The notes under the pieces are model-generated. The model did not search any database. It worked only from the letters and a program-made list of their open reading frames with translations, and was not told the DNA's origin. DNA of 64,000 nucleotides from Bacteroidota bacterium (GTDB lineage Bacteria; Bacteroidota; Ignavibacteria; UBA10030; UBA8401), in NCBI GenBank assembly GCA_027622375.1, contig JAQCAB010000004.1, positions 15,001 to 79,000 of the forward strand, read 5' to 3'. Positions within the stretch are counted from its first letter, which is position 1, and the number at the start of each line of letters is the position of its first letter. Of the stretch, positions 33,815 to 43,434 are shown one piece after another. Position numbers and translations under genes: made by a program.

Positions 33815-33847
33815 AAGTTTGAAATTTTTATAAAGTTCCCTTTCGGA

Positions 33848-35692
33848 TTACTTCATTAAAATCATTTTCTTTACATCTTGGAACGAACCTGCATTAATTT
33901 GATAGAGATAAACTCCACTTGCGAGTTTTGCACCATCAAATGAAATTGAATGACTTCCGGCTTCTTTCATTCCATTTACTAATGTTGCAACTTCTTGTCC
34001 CATCATATTGTAAATTTTTACTGAAACATTTGATGAGTTTGGTAAGTTGAATTTAATTGTTGTAGCTGGGTTAAATGGATTTGGATAATTTTGTTCTAAT
34101 GAGAAATTTTTAACAACAAAATTATTTTCATCACCGATAGCTGTTAATGCGCCAGATGTTTTATCAAAGCTGACTTTTGCATATTTATAAGGAACAAGTG
34201 CTCTTGTACCTTCACCAAAAACGCTGCAACCTGCTGCTGTATCTTGTAAAAATACAAAATGAGCAACTAATTCATTTGTTCCTTTTGGCGTTAAATGTGC
34301 ACCAGCACTTGCAAACAATCCACCAGATGTACCAGCTAATTTAGCAGCAGTTTTCCAAGTTGTACCACCATCTAGTGAAACGTTCCACCATAAATCCATT
34401 TTAGCTATTCCACCTGCTGCAGTATCAACCTTTCCACCAGTTACGGATGGTTGTGACCATGTTGCAAATACAGTACTATTATCATAACCTAAACTTAAAG
34501 TTGGATATGCAAATCCTAATGCGTTACCTGGAAATGAGTATGTATCATAACCTGCATAATATTTGTCTGCTACATTTGAAACAACTTTAAAACCTGCAAC
34601 ACCCTCTTTCCAAAATAATGTTGCAAAGTGATTTTGACCAGTTGTATCTGTTAATTTTTTATATAAATATCCATTGATGACGGCATTTAACTTGCCATCT
34701 TTATCATATTTATAATCGTATTGTGAAAAATTTTCAAAGTAATGATATAAAGTATCAGTACCAATTACAATTTCTTGTCCATCTTTTCCAACATTTGTCC
34801 ATGTCCAAGTTGCACCATCAGTTGAAGAAAAATATCCAATTTGGTCAGCGCTATCTGTGTGTGCAGTTCCAAGAGGAGCAATAGTACCAGCTCCAAAAAG
34901 TGTAGTAAAAATTGCAAGTTTGCCAGCTGTTGTACCTACCATTGGACCAACTTCTACTTTATTATGAATAGCACCAGCTTCATAATGTTTCTTTGTCATT
35001 TTATTTGTAATCATTGCAGTATCAACCGAAGTAAATGTTGCACCAAAATCTACTGTTTTTAAAAGCTCAAGGTTAGTTCTATTTGCATTTGCAGAACTTG
35101 TAACCCAAACTGTACCACGACCAAGATCCCAACTTACTTCTGGATCTAATGAGCCTTTCATAACTGAAGTAAAGTTTGCTGCGGAAAATGCTGCAGTTCC
35201 TGGTCCAGATTCTAAAGCCCACCAATTTGGTGTGTGTCCAACAACCATTGCTAAAGTAACTGAAGCTCCTTGAGTTACATCAATACCACCAAAACCAGTT
35301 GATGCAGACGCTTTTGCAATTGGATAGCCCTTTTTTACAACACCACCTGTAATATATGCATACTCAATTGCACGTCTATTTGCAGGTGCTGCTGTGTTAT
35401 TAATACCATCGCGCTCCATAACTTGAATCCAAACTTTATCACCTGCTTTATTTACAACTAAACTACGAATATGACCACCGTTTGCCCAGTAATCGTAATC
35501 TGTTTTTGTAAATTCAGTTAAACCATCAATTGTGTTAACTTTAATATTTATCGGTTTGGTAGCTTCGGGAATTGAATATACCGAAACGAGTGGTTGATCA
35601 ACAACGCGTTTTGCTTTTCGTTCTTTAACACCGCTATTTGCGATATTTAAAACAAAAACTAAAAAAAGAAAACTAGTAATTAATTTTCTCAT
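33848..35692 (-). CDS. Secreted sialidase-fold-like protein with T9SS sorting domain
   Basis: A 614-residue exported protein with a signal peptide (about 1-20). The body contains Asp-box (BNR)-like turns, for example STDGATWTW and SLDGGTTWKT, spaced as in beta-propeller sialidase-like folds; catalytic sialidase residues were not identified. The C-terminus is a textbook T9SS type A domain (LEQNYPNPFNPATTIKF, KIYNMMGQEVATLV, VKKMILMK). The gene is monocistronic, with a very strong AAGGAGG Shine-Dalgarno 5 nt before ATG and a terminator after it, suggesting high expression. It could be a surface-layer, adhesin or glycan-binding protein; no enzymatic claim is made. Confidence 0.85.
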   Translation of the reverse strand: MRKLITSFLFLVFVLNIANSGVKERKAKRVVDQPLVSVYSIPEATKPINIKVNTIDGLTEFTKTDYDYWANGGHIRSLVVNKAGDKVWIQVMERDGINNTAAPANRRAIEYAYITGGVVKKGYPIAKASASTGFGGIDVTQGASVTLAMVVGHTPNWWALESGPGTAAFSAANFTSVMKGSLDPEVSWDLGRGTVWVTSSANANRTNLELLKTVDFGATFTSVDTAMITNKMTKKHYEAGAIHNKVEVGPMVGTTAGKLAIFTTLFGAGTIAPLGTAHTDSADQIGYFSSTDGATWTWTNVGKDGQEIVIGTDTLYHYFENFSQYDYKYDKDGKLNAVINGYLYKKLTDTTGQNHFATLFWKEGVAGFKVVSNVADKYYAGYDTYSFPGNALGFAYPTLSLGYDNSTVFATWSQPSVTGGKVDTAAGGIAKMDLWWNVSLDGGTTWKTAAKLAGTSGGLFASAGAHLTPKGTNELVAHFVFLQDTAAGCSVFGEGTRALVPYKYAKVSFDKTSGALTAIGDENNFVVKNFSLEQNYPNPFNPATTIKFNLPNSSNVSVKIYNMMGQEVATLVNGMKEAGSHSISFDGAKLASGVYLYQINAGSFQDVKKMILMK

Positions 35693-35809
35693 TTAAACCT
35701 CCTTAATTGTGATTAATAAATGTTAATTGTTAAAATGGTTTTATAATGTATGTTCAATTTATTTATTACGCAAGTGTTAAATAAAAAATAATTAACTAAA
35801 AAATGATAA

Positions 35810-37387
35810 TTATAACTCAATTATTTTAACATTAATAATACCTTCAAATTCACTTAAATCGTTCAGTAAATTTTGTGGTAAATGGCTATCAACACTTATT
35901 ATAGTTAAGGCTTTTTCACCTTTGCCGGTGCGGCCTAAAGCAAGCCCTGCAATATTTATATTATTTTTTGCAAGCACATTACTTACATGCGCAAGTATGC
36001 CGGGTTTATCTATATTACTATAGTATAACATTGTCCCTTCTAATTGTGCTTCAATAAAAAATGAATCTACTCTAACTAATTTAATTTGAGAATTACCAAT
36101 AACAGTTCCGGAAATTATATGATCTTCTTTATCGGTTTTAAAATAAACAGAAATTAATTGATTAAAATTTCCTGTATCAAAATCTTTTTTTTCGCTCAAC
36201 AAAAATCCGAGTGATTCTGCAATAACTGGAGCGTTAATATAATTTATTGGTTCTGAAATTAACCGAGAAAGTAAACCTTTTAAAACACTTATTTTTAAAA
36301 TTGCAGAATTTTGATGCAAAAGATTTCCGCGTAGTTCTACAGAAACTTCTTTTAATTTTCCATTTGAAAGTTGTTCCATTAACGATCCAAGTTTTTCTCC
36401 CAAAATTGTATAAGCTTTTATATCCTCAGGAATTCCATCTTCAAGAGCAGAAGCATTTACTGCTCCAACAATATTTCCTTTAAGTAAAGCATCACAAATT
36501 TGTTCAGCAATTTGAATTGAAACTTTTTCCTGAGCTTCATCAGTTGCTGCGCCAAGATGCGGAGTAAAAATAATATTTGGATTTTTTAAAAGTGGACTAT
36601 TTTTGGGTGGTTCAACTTCAAAAACATCAAGCGCAGCTGCTGCCACATGACCACTATTAATTGAATCAAGTAAAGCAACTTCATCAATAATTCCACCACG
36701 AGCACAATTAATTATTCTAACTCCTTTTTTACATTTTTTTAAAGTTACTGAATTAAATAAATATTTTGTTTCATCATTTAATGGAGTGTGAATAGAAATA
36801 AAATCTGATCTTTGATATAAATCTTCAAGTGAGACGAGTTCAATTTTTAACTCGTTTGCAACGAGCAAACTAATTAATGGATCATATCCAATTATTTTTA
36901 TACTTAATCCTTTTGCACGTAGTGCAACTTCTCTTCCAATTTTTCCTAAACCGACTAAACCTAAAGTTTTTCCAAAAACTTCAACACCACGGAATTTTTT
37001 ACGATCCCATTTTCCGGACTTTACATTTTCATAAGCTTGAGGAATATTTCTAGCAACTGAAAGTAACATCGAAATTGTATGCTCAGCTGTAGAAATTGTA
37101 TTCCCACCAGGAGTATTCATAACAATAATTCCTTTTCTGGTTGCAGATTGCACATCAATATTATCAACACCAGTCCCGGCTCTGCCAATTACTTTTAAAG
37201 AATTTGCCGCGTTAATTATTTCGGAAGTAATTTTTGTCCCACTGCGAACTACTAATGCATCATAATCAGAAATTATTTTTACAATTTCTTGATTCGAGAT
37301 TTCAGGTTTATGATCGACTATTAAATTATTTTTTTTGAAAATATCAATACAGGATTGCTCGATTGGATCTGTAATTAAAACTTTCAT
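35810..37387 (-). CDS. serA: D-3-phosphoglycerate dehydrogenase
   Basis: A 525-residue long-form SerA catalysing the first step of serine synthesis. The NAD-binding GLGKIG is at 146-151, the catalytic triad is R230 (INCARGG), E259 and H277 (FTPHLGA), and an intervening ASB domain (about 320-440) precedes a C-terminal ACT domain (about 455-525, YYSNIDKPGILAHVSNVLA) that in characterised enzymes senses serine. It follows the aminotransferase gene by a single nucleotide, so the pair is co-transcribed. Confidence 0.96.
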   Translation of the reverse strand: MKVLITDPIEQSCIDIFKKNNLIVDHKPEISNQEIVKIISDYDALVVRSGTKITSEIINAANSLKVIGRAGTGVDNIDVQSATRKGIIVMNTPGGNTISTAEHTISMLLSVARNIPQAYENVKSGKWDRKKFRGVEVFGKTLGLVGLGKIGREVALRAKGLSIKIIGYDPLISLLVANELKIELVSLEDLYQRSDFISIHTPLNDETKYLFNSVTLKKCKKGVRIINCARGGIIDEVALLDSINSGHVAAAALDVFEVEPPKNSPLLKNPNIIFTPHLGAATDEAQEKVSIQIAEQICDALLKGNIVGAVNASALEDGIPEDIKAYTILGEKLGSLMEQLSNGKLKEVSVELRGNLLHQNSAILKISVLKGLLSRLISEPINYINAPVIAESLGFLLSEKKDFDTGNFNQLISVYFKTDKEDHIISGTVIGNSQIKLVRVDSFFIEAQLEGTMLYYSNIDKPGILAHVSNVLAKNNINIAGLALGRTGKGEKALTIISVDSHLPQNLLNDLSEFEGIINVKIIEL

Positions 37388-37388
37388 T

Positions 37389-38531
37389 TCATTTATTGTT
37401 TTGGAAATAATTCATCACAGCCTTGACGCCAATCCCAGATTCAAATTTATAACCGACTTCATGCAAACACATTTCAAGCGCTGCAATCATTGTAACCATA
37501 TCAAACTCATCATAATAACCAAGATGTGAAATGCGGAAAATTTTTCCTGTAAATTCTTCTTGCCCACCGGCAATAGTAATTCCATAAATATTTTTGAGAG
37601 CCGAATTAAATTTTTTCCAATCAATTTCTTGTGGTAACCAAACAGGAGTTACTGCAAAACTTGGTTTGTCTGTAAAAAGTTTTAATCCTAAAGCTTGAAC
37701 ACCAGCTCTAATTGCCATTGCTTTACGTTTATGTTGATGCCAAATATTTTCGATACCTTCATTTTTAATTATTTGCAATGCTTCGTCAACACCAATTATT
37801 AAAGTTATTGCAGGAGTAAATGGAGTATCATCATCATAAAAAGATTTCAATGCTTTTTTTAAATCAAAATAAAATTTTGGCATTTGAGATTTTTCGATTT
37901 TCTCGATTGCTCTTTCGCTTAAACAAACAAATGCAAGTCCCGGTGGAATCATTAATCCTTTTTGTGAGCCAGTAACACAAGCGTCGATTCCCCACTCATC
38001 AAAGCGTAATTCATGAGCGCCAATTGCAGTAATTCCATCAACACAAATTAATGCATCAGAATTTTCTCGAATTATTTTAGAAAGTAATTTTATATCTGTT
38101 GCGGTGCCGGTTGAAGTTTCGCTGTGAGTTAAATAAACAGCTTTTGCATTTGGATTATTTTTTAGTGCTTCTAAAATTTCATTTTCAGTTGGAGCAGTTC
38201 CCCATTTATTTTTAATTTCAATTACATTTAATCCAAATACTTTTGGTAATTCAACCCATCGCTCGCCAAATTTTCCACCATTCACACTTATAATAGTATC
38301 ACCCGGAGAAAATAAATTTACAAAAGTTGATTCCATTCCCCCAGTACCAGAACATGTTAAAGTTAATACAGGTTGATTTGTTTGAAATAAATATTTTAAA
38401 TTTTGATTAACTCTTTTAAATATTTCTCTAAACTCTGGACTTCTATGATGAATAATTGGCACCGCCATTTTTAACATCACTTGTTCAGGGATTGGTGTTG
38501 GTCCTGGAGTAAATAATCTCTTTTTAATCAT
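37389..38531 (-). CDS. Class V aminotransferase (alanine-glyoxylate/serine-pyruvate type)
   Basis: A 380-residue PLP enzyme of the small-chain class V group. The N-terminus RLFTPGPTPIPEQV and the PLP lysine K191 in TGSQKGLMIPPGLA are typical of serine-pyruvate or alanine-glyoxylate aminotransferases; the substrate-binding arginine region lies near the C-terminus (GKIFRISHLGYYDEFD). Immediate pairing with serA suggests that in this organism it supplies the phosphoserine aminotransferase step or interconverts serine, as reported for related archaeal and bacterial pairs; this is inference. No serB is next to it. Confidence 0.9.
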   Translation of the reverse strand: MIKKRLFTPGPTPIPEQVMLKMAVPIIHHRSPEFREIFKRVNQNLKYLFQTNQPVLTLTCSGTGGMESTFVNLFSPGDTIISVNGGKFGERWVELPKVFGLNVIEIKNKWGTAPTENEILEALKNNPNAKAVYLTHSETSTGTATDIKLLSKIIRENSDALICVDGITAIGAHELRFDEWGIDACVTGSQKGLMIPPGLAFVCLSERAIEKIEKSQMPKFYFDLKKALKSFYDDDTPFTPAITLIIGVDEALQIIKNEGIENIWHQHKRKAMAIRAGVQALGLKLFTDKPSFAVTPVWLPQEIDWKKFNSALKNIYGITIAGGQEEFTGKIFRISHLGYYDEFDMVTMIAALEMCLHEVGYKFESGIGVKAVMNYFQNNK

Positions 38532-38558
38532 TGAATAAATAATTTATTTCGAATGTAC

Positions 38559-38593
38559 AAAAAAAACAGAAAGCGAACTTAAAGGTTCGCTTT
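38559..38593 (-). terminator. Rho-independent terminator after engB (end of the ribosomal protein block)
   Basis: A perfect 9-bp stem (AAAGCGAAC at 38570-38578, GTTCGCTTT at 38585-38593) with a 6-nt loop lies 28 nt past the engB stop. On the minus strand it is followed by CTG and eight T. It closes the alpha operon and separates it from the aminotransferase/serA pair. Confidence 0.88.
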
Positions 38594-38621
38594 GTAAAAA
38601 TAAGAATTATTTAGTGATATT

Positions 38622-39254
38622 TTATGCAGCAGTTGTAACTTGAGTTTTATTATTATTTGATACTTTTTTTGATAAATAATCTTCAATCAAATGTAAAAGT
38701 TCTGCTCTTCCATTACCTGTTACTGATGAAAATGGAAGTACTGAAACTAACTGCTCAAAACTTTTTAATTCTTTTTTAATTTTTTCTATTTGAATTTTTA
38801 ATTTACTAACAGGTAATTTATCTGCTTTTGTCATTACCAAAATAAATGGAACGTGATAATAATCTAACCAACCGAGCATTGTGCTATCAAGTTCAGTGGG
38901 ACCGAGGCGTGCATCAACAATTTGTAACGCAACTGCAATTTGTTTTCTTGTTCTAAAAAAATCTTCAATTAAATTTGACCATCCTGCTTTAACATGTTCA
39001 GCAACACGAGCATAGCCATAACCTGGTAGATCAACAAAATAAAGTTTTTTATTGATCATGTAATAATTTAATTCTCTGGTTTTGCCGGGAGTTGCGCTAA
39101 CACGTGCAATTTTTTTTCGATTGCAAACTCTATTTAGCAAAGATGATTTTCCAACATTAGATCTTCCTAAAAAGACAACTTCAGGTAATTTATCTTTTGG
39201 TAATTGATTTAAATTTGTTACTCCAATTACAAAGTCGATTGCTGATATTTTCAT
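38622..39254 (-). CDS. engB: Ribosome biogenesis GTPase EngB (YihA/YsxC)
   Basis: A 210-residue TRAFAC GTPase needed for late large-subunit assembly. The G1 motif GRSNVGKS is at 30-37, then TPGKTREL (G2), DLPGYGYA (G3) and TKADK (G4). Length is normal with a Lys/Asn/Thr tail. It is the last gene of the ribosomal block, 24 nt after rplQ, and a terminator follows; co-expression with ribosomal proteins fits its function. Confidence 0.96.
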   Translation of the reverse strand: MKISAIDFVIGVTNLNQLPKDKLPEVVFLGRSNVGKSSLLNRVCNRKKIARVSATPGKTRELNYYMINKKLYFVDLPGYGYARVAEHVKAGWSNLIEDFFRTRKQIAVALQIVDARLGPTELDSTMLGWLDYYHVPFILVMTKADKLPVSKLKIQIEKIKKELKSFEQLVSVLPFSSVTGNGRAELLHLIEDYLSKKVSNNNKTQVTTAA

Positions 39255-39278
39255 TATCTTAAACTTTAAAAAATTATT

Positions 39279-39773
39279 TTAAGCAGTTGCAGATGTAGTT
39301 GTCTCAGCTTCAATTTTCTTCTGAGATTTTTGATGAACTCTTTTTTTACGATCTGTTTTAGTTGATTTTGTTGGTTCTTCGGCTGTGGTTGTAAAATCAA
39401 CAAGTTGAATTAGTGCGATATGTGCACCATCACCAAGACGTTGACCTAATTTTACAATTCTAGTATATCCACCATTTCGCGTTGAAACTTTTGGGACAAT
39501 TTCCTCAATTAAAGTTTTTACAACTTCACGATCGTGCAAAGCTCTAAAAAGTTCTCTCCGTGAGTGGACATTTTTTTTACCATCTGTTTCTGATAAAACT
39601 GCCTTTTTAGCACGGGTTATAATTTTTTCAACTACCATTCTTGTAACTTTTGCTTTTGCAAGTGTAGTTGTAATTTTTTTATGTCGTAAAAGTTCTTTTG
39701 AAAGTGAACTCAAAAGACTTTTGCGATGACTTGCAGTGCGGTTAAGTTTACTTTTTCTTCTATTATGAATCAT
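39279..39773 (-). CDS. rplQ: 50S ribosomal protein L17
   Basis: L17, 164 residues; the N-terminal 115 residues (MIHNRRKSKLNRTASHRKSLL) are the conserved core near the tunnel exit. The last ~45 residues are a Lys/Thr/Glu/Ala tail not found in E. coli L17 (127 residues), a feature seen in Bacteroidota-type L17. It follows rpoA by 12 nt. Confidence 0.97.
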   Translation of the reverse strand: MIHNRRKSKLNRTASHRKSLLSSLSKELLRHKKITTTLAKAKVTRMVVEKIITRAKKAVLSETDGKKNVHSRRELFRALHDREVVKTLIEEIVPKVSTRNGGYTRIVKLGQRLGDGAHIALIQLVDFTTTAEEPTKSTKTDRKKRVHQKSQKKIEAETTTSATA

Positions 39774-39785
39774 TTTATTCCTTTG

Positions 39786-40772
39786 TTATTCTAACTCTTT
39801 CAAATATTTATCAACATCCATTCCGAATGTTAGTTTTTGTTCTTCAGCAAAAGCGGAAAGTTCAGCTAAAGATTTTCTGCCAAAATTACGAAATTTTAAC
39901 AATTCATTCTCGTCGCGTCTTACTAAATCGCCAACAGTATTAATTTCTGCAGCGCGTAAACAATTGTGCGAACGGACTGATAATTCTAATTCGCTTACAT
40001 TTGTTTGAAGTAGTTTACGTATTCTTAAAAATTCATCATTATACAATGTTTCTTCTTTTTCGTTTTCAACAATATTTCCCAAATTCAAAAATAATTGAAT
40101 ATGATCTTTTAAGATTTTTCCAGCATAAGCAACGGCATCTTTTGGCGAAATTGAACCATCGGTTTCAATCTCTAAAGTTAGTTTTTCGTAATCGGTTTGT
40201 TGACCAACACGAGTTGACTCGATATTAAATTTTACATTTACAATTGGTGTAAAAATTGAATCAATTGTAATTGTGCCAAGTGGTTGATCAGCAACTTTAT
40301 TATTTTCAGCAAAAACATAACCACGACCTTTTGCAATTCTTAATTCAATATCAAAGTGTGCCTCTTTATTTAAAGTCGCAATTAAATGTTTTGGATTTAA
40401 AATTTCAACATCGTTACTTGCATTTTCAATATCACCTGCTGTAAATTTACCAGGTCCTTTTAGAGTGACAACAACTTTTCCAATTCTTTTATTTGTCTCT
40501 TTTAATCTAACTTCTTTTAAATTTAAAACCATATCTGTTACATCTTCAACAACTCCTGGGATTGTAGAAAATTCATGTTGCAACCCATCAATTCTAATAG
40601 AGGCAATAGCATAACCTGGTAATGATGCAAGCAAAATTCTACGAAATGCATTACCGAGTGTTACACCATAACCTTTTTCTAAAGGTTGAACTGTAAATTT
40701 TCCATAACTATTTGTTAAAGATTGTTCATCTACTTCAACAAGTTGGGGCATTTGAAATGTTAATGTGCTCAT
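39786..40772 (-). CDS. rpoA: RNA polymerase alpha subunit
   Basis: The alpha subunit, 328 residues. The N-terminal domain (about 1-235, with GNAFRRILLASLPGYA and DGLQHEF) dimerises and nucleates polymerase assembly; a linker joins the C-terminal domain (about 250-320, LELSVRSHNCLRAAEINTVG, FRNFGRKSLAEL) that binds UP elements and activators. Standard place between rpsD and rplQ. Confidence 0.98.
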   Translation of the reverse strand: MSTLTFQMPQLVEVDEQSLTNSYGKFTVQPLEKGYGVTLGNAFRRILLASLPGYAIASIRIDGLQHEFSTIPGVVEDVTDMVLNLKEVRLKETNKRIGKVVVTLKGPGKFTAGDIENASNDVEILNPKHLIATLNKEAHFDIELRIAKGRGYVFAENNKVADQPLGTITIDSIFTPIVNVKFNIESTRVGQQTDYEKLTLEIETDGSISPKDAVAYAGKILKDHIQLFLNLGNIVENEKEETLYNDEFLRIRKLLQTNVSELELSVRSHNCLRAAEINTVGDLVRRDENELLKFRNFGRKSLAELSAFAEEQKLTFGMDVDKYLKELE

Positions 40773-40803
40773 ATTTTTAAATTCCTTTATTTCTTAAAAA
40801 AAA

Positions 40804-41433
40804 TTATTTAGAATACAATTCAACAACTAATTGTTCGTTTGCAAGTAATGGTACATCAGCACGCTCAGGAACATTAAGAAAAATTCCTTCTAAGGTGGCT
40901 TTATCCAAACTTAGCCAAGGCAACATTGCAGAATCCTTCATTCGTTTCATTGAGTCGTGAATAACTTCTAATTTTTTACTTTTATTTTTTACTTTTACAA
41001 TATCACCAGCATTCATTAAAAAACTTGGGATATTTACAGCATTATTATTTACTAAAAAATGACCATGAGTAACTAACAATCTTGCTTGTTTGCGTGACGA
41101 AGCAAATCCCATTCTGTAAATTACATTATCAAAACGGCGTTCTAAAGTTTTTACAAGAATTTCGCCAGTTCTTCCAGTTTGCTTTAATGCATTTTCAAAA
41201 TAATTTCTGAATTGTGATTCTAGCAAACCATAACTTCGTCTGATTTTTTGTTTTTCACGTAATTGCAAACCATACTCCGAGAGTTTAGAACGTCTCGCTT
41301 TTGCAGCTTGCCCAGGCGGATAATTTCTTTTTTCAATTGGGCATTTTTCGGTATAGCATTTTGATCCTTTGAGAAATAATTTTTGTTTTTCTCTTCGGCA
41401 AAGTTTACAACTGGCATCTATGTAACGGGCCAT
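40804..41433 (-). CDS. rpsD: 30S ribosomal protein S4
   Basis: S4, 209 residues, a primary 16S binder that starts 30S assembly. It is the zinc-type paralogue: C9, C12, C26 and C31 form a C-X2-C-X13-C-X4-C motif in the N-terminal arm. The S4 RNA-binding domain (RRFDNVIYRMGFASSRKQARLLV) follows near residues 95-155. In E. coli S4 represses the alpha operon; a comparable site was not identified here. Confidence 0.98.
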   Translation of the reverse strand: MARYIDASCKLCRREKQKLFLKGSKCYTEKCPIEKRNYPPGQAAKARRSKLSEYGLQLREKQKIRRSYGLLESQFRNYFENALKQTGRTGEILVKTLERRFDNVIYRMGFASSRKQARLLVTHGHFLVNNNAVNIPSFLMNAGDIVKVKNKSKKLEVIHDSMKRMKDSAMLPWLSLDKATLEGIFLNVPERADVPLLANEQLVVELYSK

Positions 41434-41459
41434 ATTTTATTTTCCTTTAAATTCTTAAA

Positions 41460-41888
41460 TTAAACTCTTCTACGTTTTGGTGGACGACATCCATTATGTG
41501 GAATGGGTGTCATATCCTTAATTACTGTAATTTCTAAACCTGCAGTTTGTAAAGCTCTAATTGCTGCTTCTCTTCCAGAGCCTGGTCCTTTTACAAAAAC
41601 ATCTACTCTTCTCATTCCTAAACTAAATGCATCTTTAGCAGCTTTTTCTGCACAAACTTGCGCAGCAAATGGTGTATTTTTACGAGATCCTTTAAACCCA
41701 TTTTTACCTGCAGATGACCATGAAATTGTATTTCCATAATTATCTGTTATGGTAACTATTACATTGTTGAAACTGGCTTTTATATATGCTTTGCCATTTA
41801 CATCAACATGAGCTTTGCGTTTCTTTTTAACTGCAACTGGTGCTGCTTCAGCAGTTTTGTTTATTTTTTGTTCTTCTGTTTTTGCCAC
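41460..41888 (-). CDS. rpsK: 30S ribosomal protein S11
   Basis: S11, 142 residues, lines the platform at the mRNA exit and Shine-Dalgarno helix. The core starts near [16 protein letters not shown]; an N-terminal Lys/Ala-rich extension of about 25 residues makes it longer than the E. coli protein (129). The start is GTG at 41888, preceded by AAAGGAA. Confidence 0.97.
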   Translation of the reverse strand: MAKTEEQKINKTAEAAPVAVKKKRKAHVDVNGKAYIKASFNNVIVTITDNYGNTISWSSAGKNGFKGSRKNTPFAAQVCAEKAAKDAFSLGMRRVDVFVKGPGSGREAAIRALQTAGLEITVIKDMTPIPHNGCRPPKRRRV

Positions 41889-41914
41889 AAAAGTTCCTTT
41901 TACTTATTAATTAA

Positions 41915-42298
41915 TTATTTTTTTTCTAGTGCTTTTTTCTTTCCAGCAACTGTTTTACGTTTACCTTTTCTGGTTCTGGAATTTGTTCTTGTACGTTGGC
42001 CACGAACAGGCAATCCTCTGCGATGTCGTAACCCACGATATGAATTTATATCCATCAATCTTTTAATATTCATTTGGGTTTCAGCCCTAAGAGATCCTTC
42101 AGTTTTAACTTCTGTCTGAAGTATTTCTCTTATTTTTGCAACTTCTTCATCATTTAAACTGCCATTTAATTTACCTGGATCGATTTTTGCTTTTTTCAAA
42201 ATCTCGAGTGCGGTTTTTCTTCCGATTCCAAAAATATATGTTAAGCCAATTTCGGCTCTTTTATTTTTGGGAAGATCAATTCCTGAAATACGTGCCAC
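41915..42298 (-). CDS. rpsM: 30S ribosomal protein S13
   Basis: S13, 127 residues, in the 30S head with a basic tail reaching the P-site t[24 protein letters not shown] and [18 protein letters not shown] are diagnostic. The start is GTG at 42298 after AAGGAGAAA. It follows rpmJ by 16 nt. Confidence 0.98.
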   Translation of the reverse strand: MARISGIDLPKNKRAEIGLTYIFGIGRKTALEILKKAKIDPGKLNGSLNDEEVAKIREILQTEVKTEGSLRAETQMNIKRLMDINSYRGLRHRRGLPVRGQRTRTNSRTRKGKRKTVAGKKKALEKK

Positions 42299-42314
42299 TT
42301 ATAATTTCTCCTTC

Positions 42315-42428
42315 TTAACCTTGACGTTGTTTGTGTTTTGGATTTGTGCAAATTATGCGGATAACCCTTTTACGTCTCACAATTTTACATTTATCACATA
42401 ATTTTTTTACTGATGCTCTTACTTTCAT
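42315..42428 (-). CDS. rpmJ: 50S ribosomal protein L36
   Basis: A 37-residue protein beginning [15 protein letters not shown] and ending [12 protein letters not shown]11, C14, C27 and H32 form the zinc site of the C+ form of L36, which binds 23S domain VI. The ATG is at 42428 and the stop at 42317-42315. It lies between infA (12 nt) and rpsM (16 nt), its usual place. Confidence 0.97.
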   Translation of the reverse strand: MKVRASVKKLCDKCKIVRRKRVIRIICTNPKHKQRQG

Positions 42429-42440
42429 AAACTTCCTTTT

Positions 42441-42659
42441 TTATTTATAACGATAAGAAATTCTACCTTTTGATAAATCATAAGGAGACATTTCAATTGT
42501 AACTTTATCGCCAACTAAAATTTTAATGTAATGCATTCTCATTTTGCCAGAGATATGAGCTAAAATTTCGTGCCCATTATCTAACTTGACTTTAAAAGAT
42601 GCGTTTGGTAAAGTATCAAGAATTACTCCATCCATTTTAATAGAATCCTGTTTTGACAT
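42441..42659 (-). CDS. infA: Translation initiation factor IF-1
   Basis: IF-1, 72 residues, a single OB fold occupying the A site during initiation. [40 protein letters not shown] and KGRISYRYK are conserved. It follows map by 2 nt. Confidence 0.98.
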   Translation of the reverse strand: MSKQDSIKMDGVILDTLPNASFKVKLDNGHEILAHISGKMRMHYIKILVGDKVTIEMSPYDLSKGRISYRYK

Positions 42660-42661
42660 TC

Positions 42662-43432
42662 TTAAGTTAAAATCTCTGCTTTGTTTTTACCAACTACAAT
42701 TGTATGCTCAAAATGCGCAGAGGGTTTTCCATCTTTCGTTTTGATTGTCCAACCATCATCACCAACAATTACTTTATAACTTCCTGCATTTATCATCGGC
42801 TCAATTGCGAGTGTCATTCCTTCGGTTAATTCAATTCCATCTCCAGGTTTTCCAAAATTTGGAATTTGTGGTTCTTCATGCAATTCTCTTCCAACTCCAT
42901 GACCGACTAAATCACGAACAACTGAAAAACCTTCCTTCTCAACAAAACTTTGAATTGCATGAGAAATATCTCCAATATGATTTCCAACAATTGCTTTTTC
43001 AATACCTTTTTCGAGTGACTCTTTTGTAACATTCATTAAATGTTCTTTTTCAGATGAAACTTTTCCAACTTTAAATGTTGATGCACTATCAGAAAAATAA
43101 TTTCGATATTCTACACCAACATCAACCGACACGATATCACCTTCTTGTAATTTTCTATCAGAAGGAATCCCATGAACAACTTCATCATTTATTGAAACGC
43201 AAAGTGTTGCAGGATATAAATTATTTTTATCGTGACCATAATTTTTAAATGCTGGAAAAGCACCTGCTGATTTAATAAAATCAAAAGCAACATCATCAAG
43301 TTCTTTTGTTGTAACACCAACTTTTATAAAAGAGGAAATTAGTTTTAAAACATCTGAAGTAATTTTGCCACTTGCGCGCATAATATTAATTTCTTCTTCG
43401 GATTTAACTAAAGTTGATGTTCTTTTAAACAT
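42662..43432 (-). CDS. map: Methionine aminopeptidase, type I
   Basis: A 256-residue dimetal enzyme that removes N-terminal methionine from nascent proteins. The pita-bread fold motifs are present: [33 protein letters not shown] (metal-binding Asp), [16 protein letters not shown] (metal His), and [10 protein letters not shown] (metal Glu). It sits between secY (2 nt) and infA (2 nt), as in other Bacteroidota-like spc operons. Confidence 0.97.
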   Translation of the reverse strand: MFKRTSTLVKSEEEINIMRASGKITSDVLKLISSFIKVGVTTKELDDVAFDFIKSAGAFPAFKNYGHDKNNLYPATLCVSINDEVVHGIPSDRKLQEGDIVSVDVGVEYRNYFSDSASTFKVGKVSSEKEHLMNVTKESLEKGIEKAIVGNHIGDISHAIQSFVEKEGFSVVRDLVGHGVGRELHEEPQIPNFGKPGDGIELTEGMTLAIEPMINAGSYKVIVGDDGWTIKTKDGKPSAHFEHTIVVGKNKAEILT

Positions 43433-43434
43433 TT

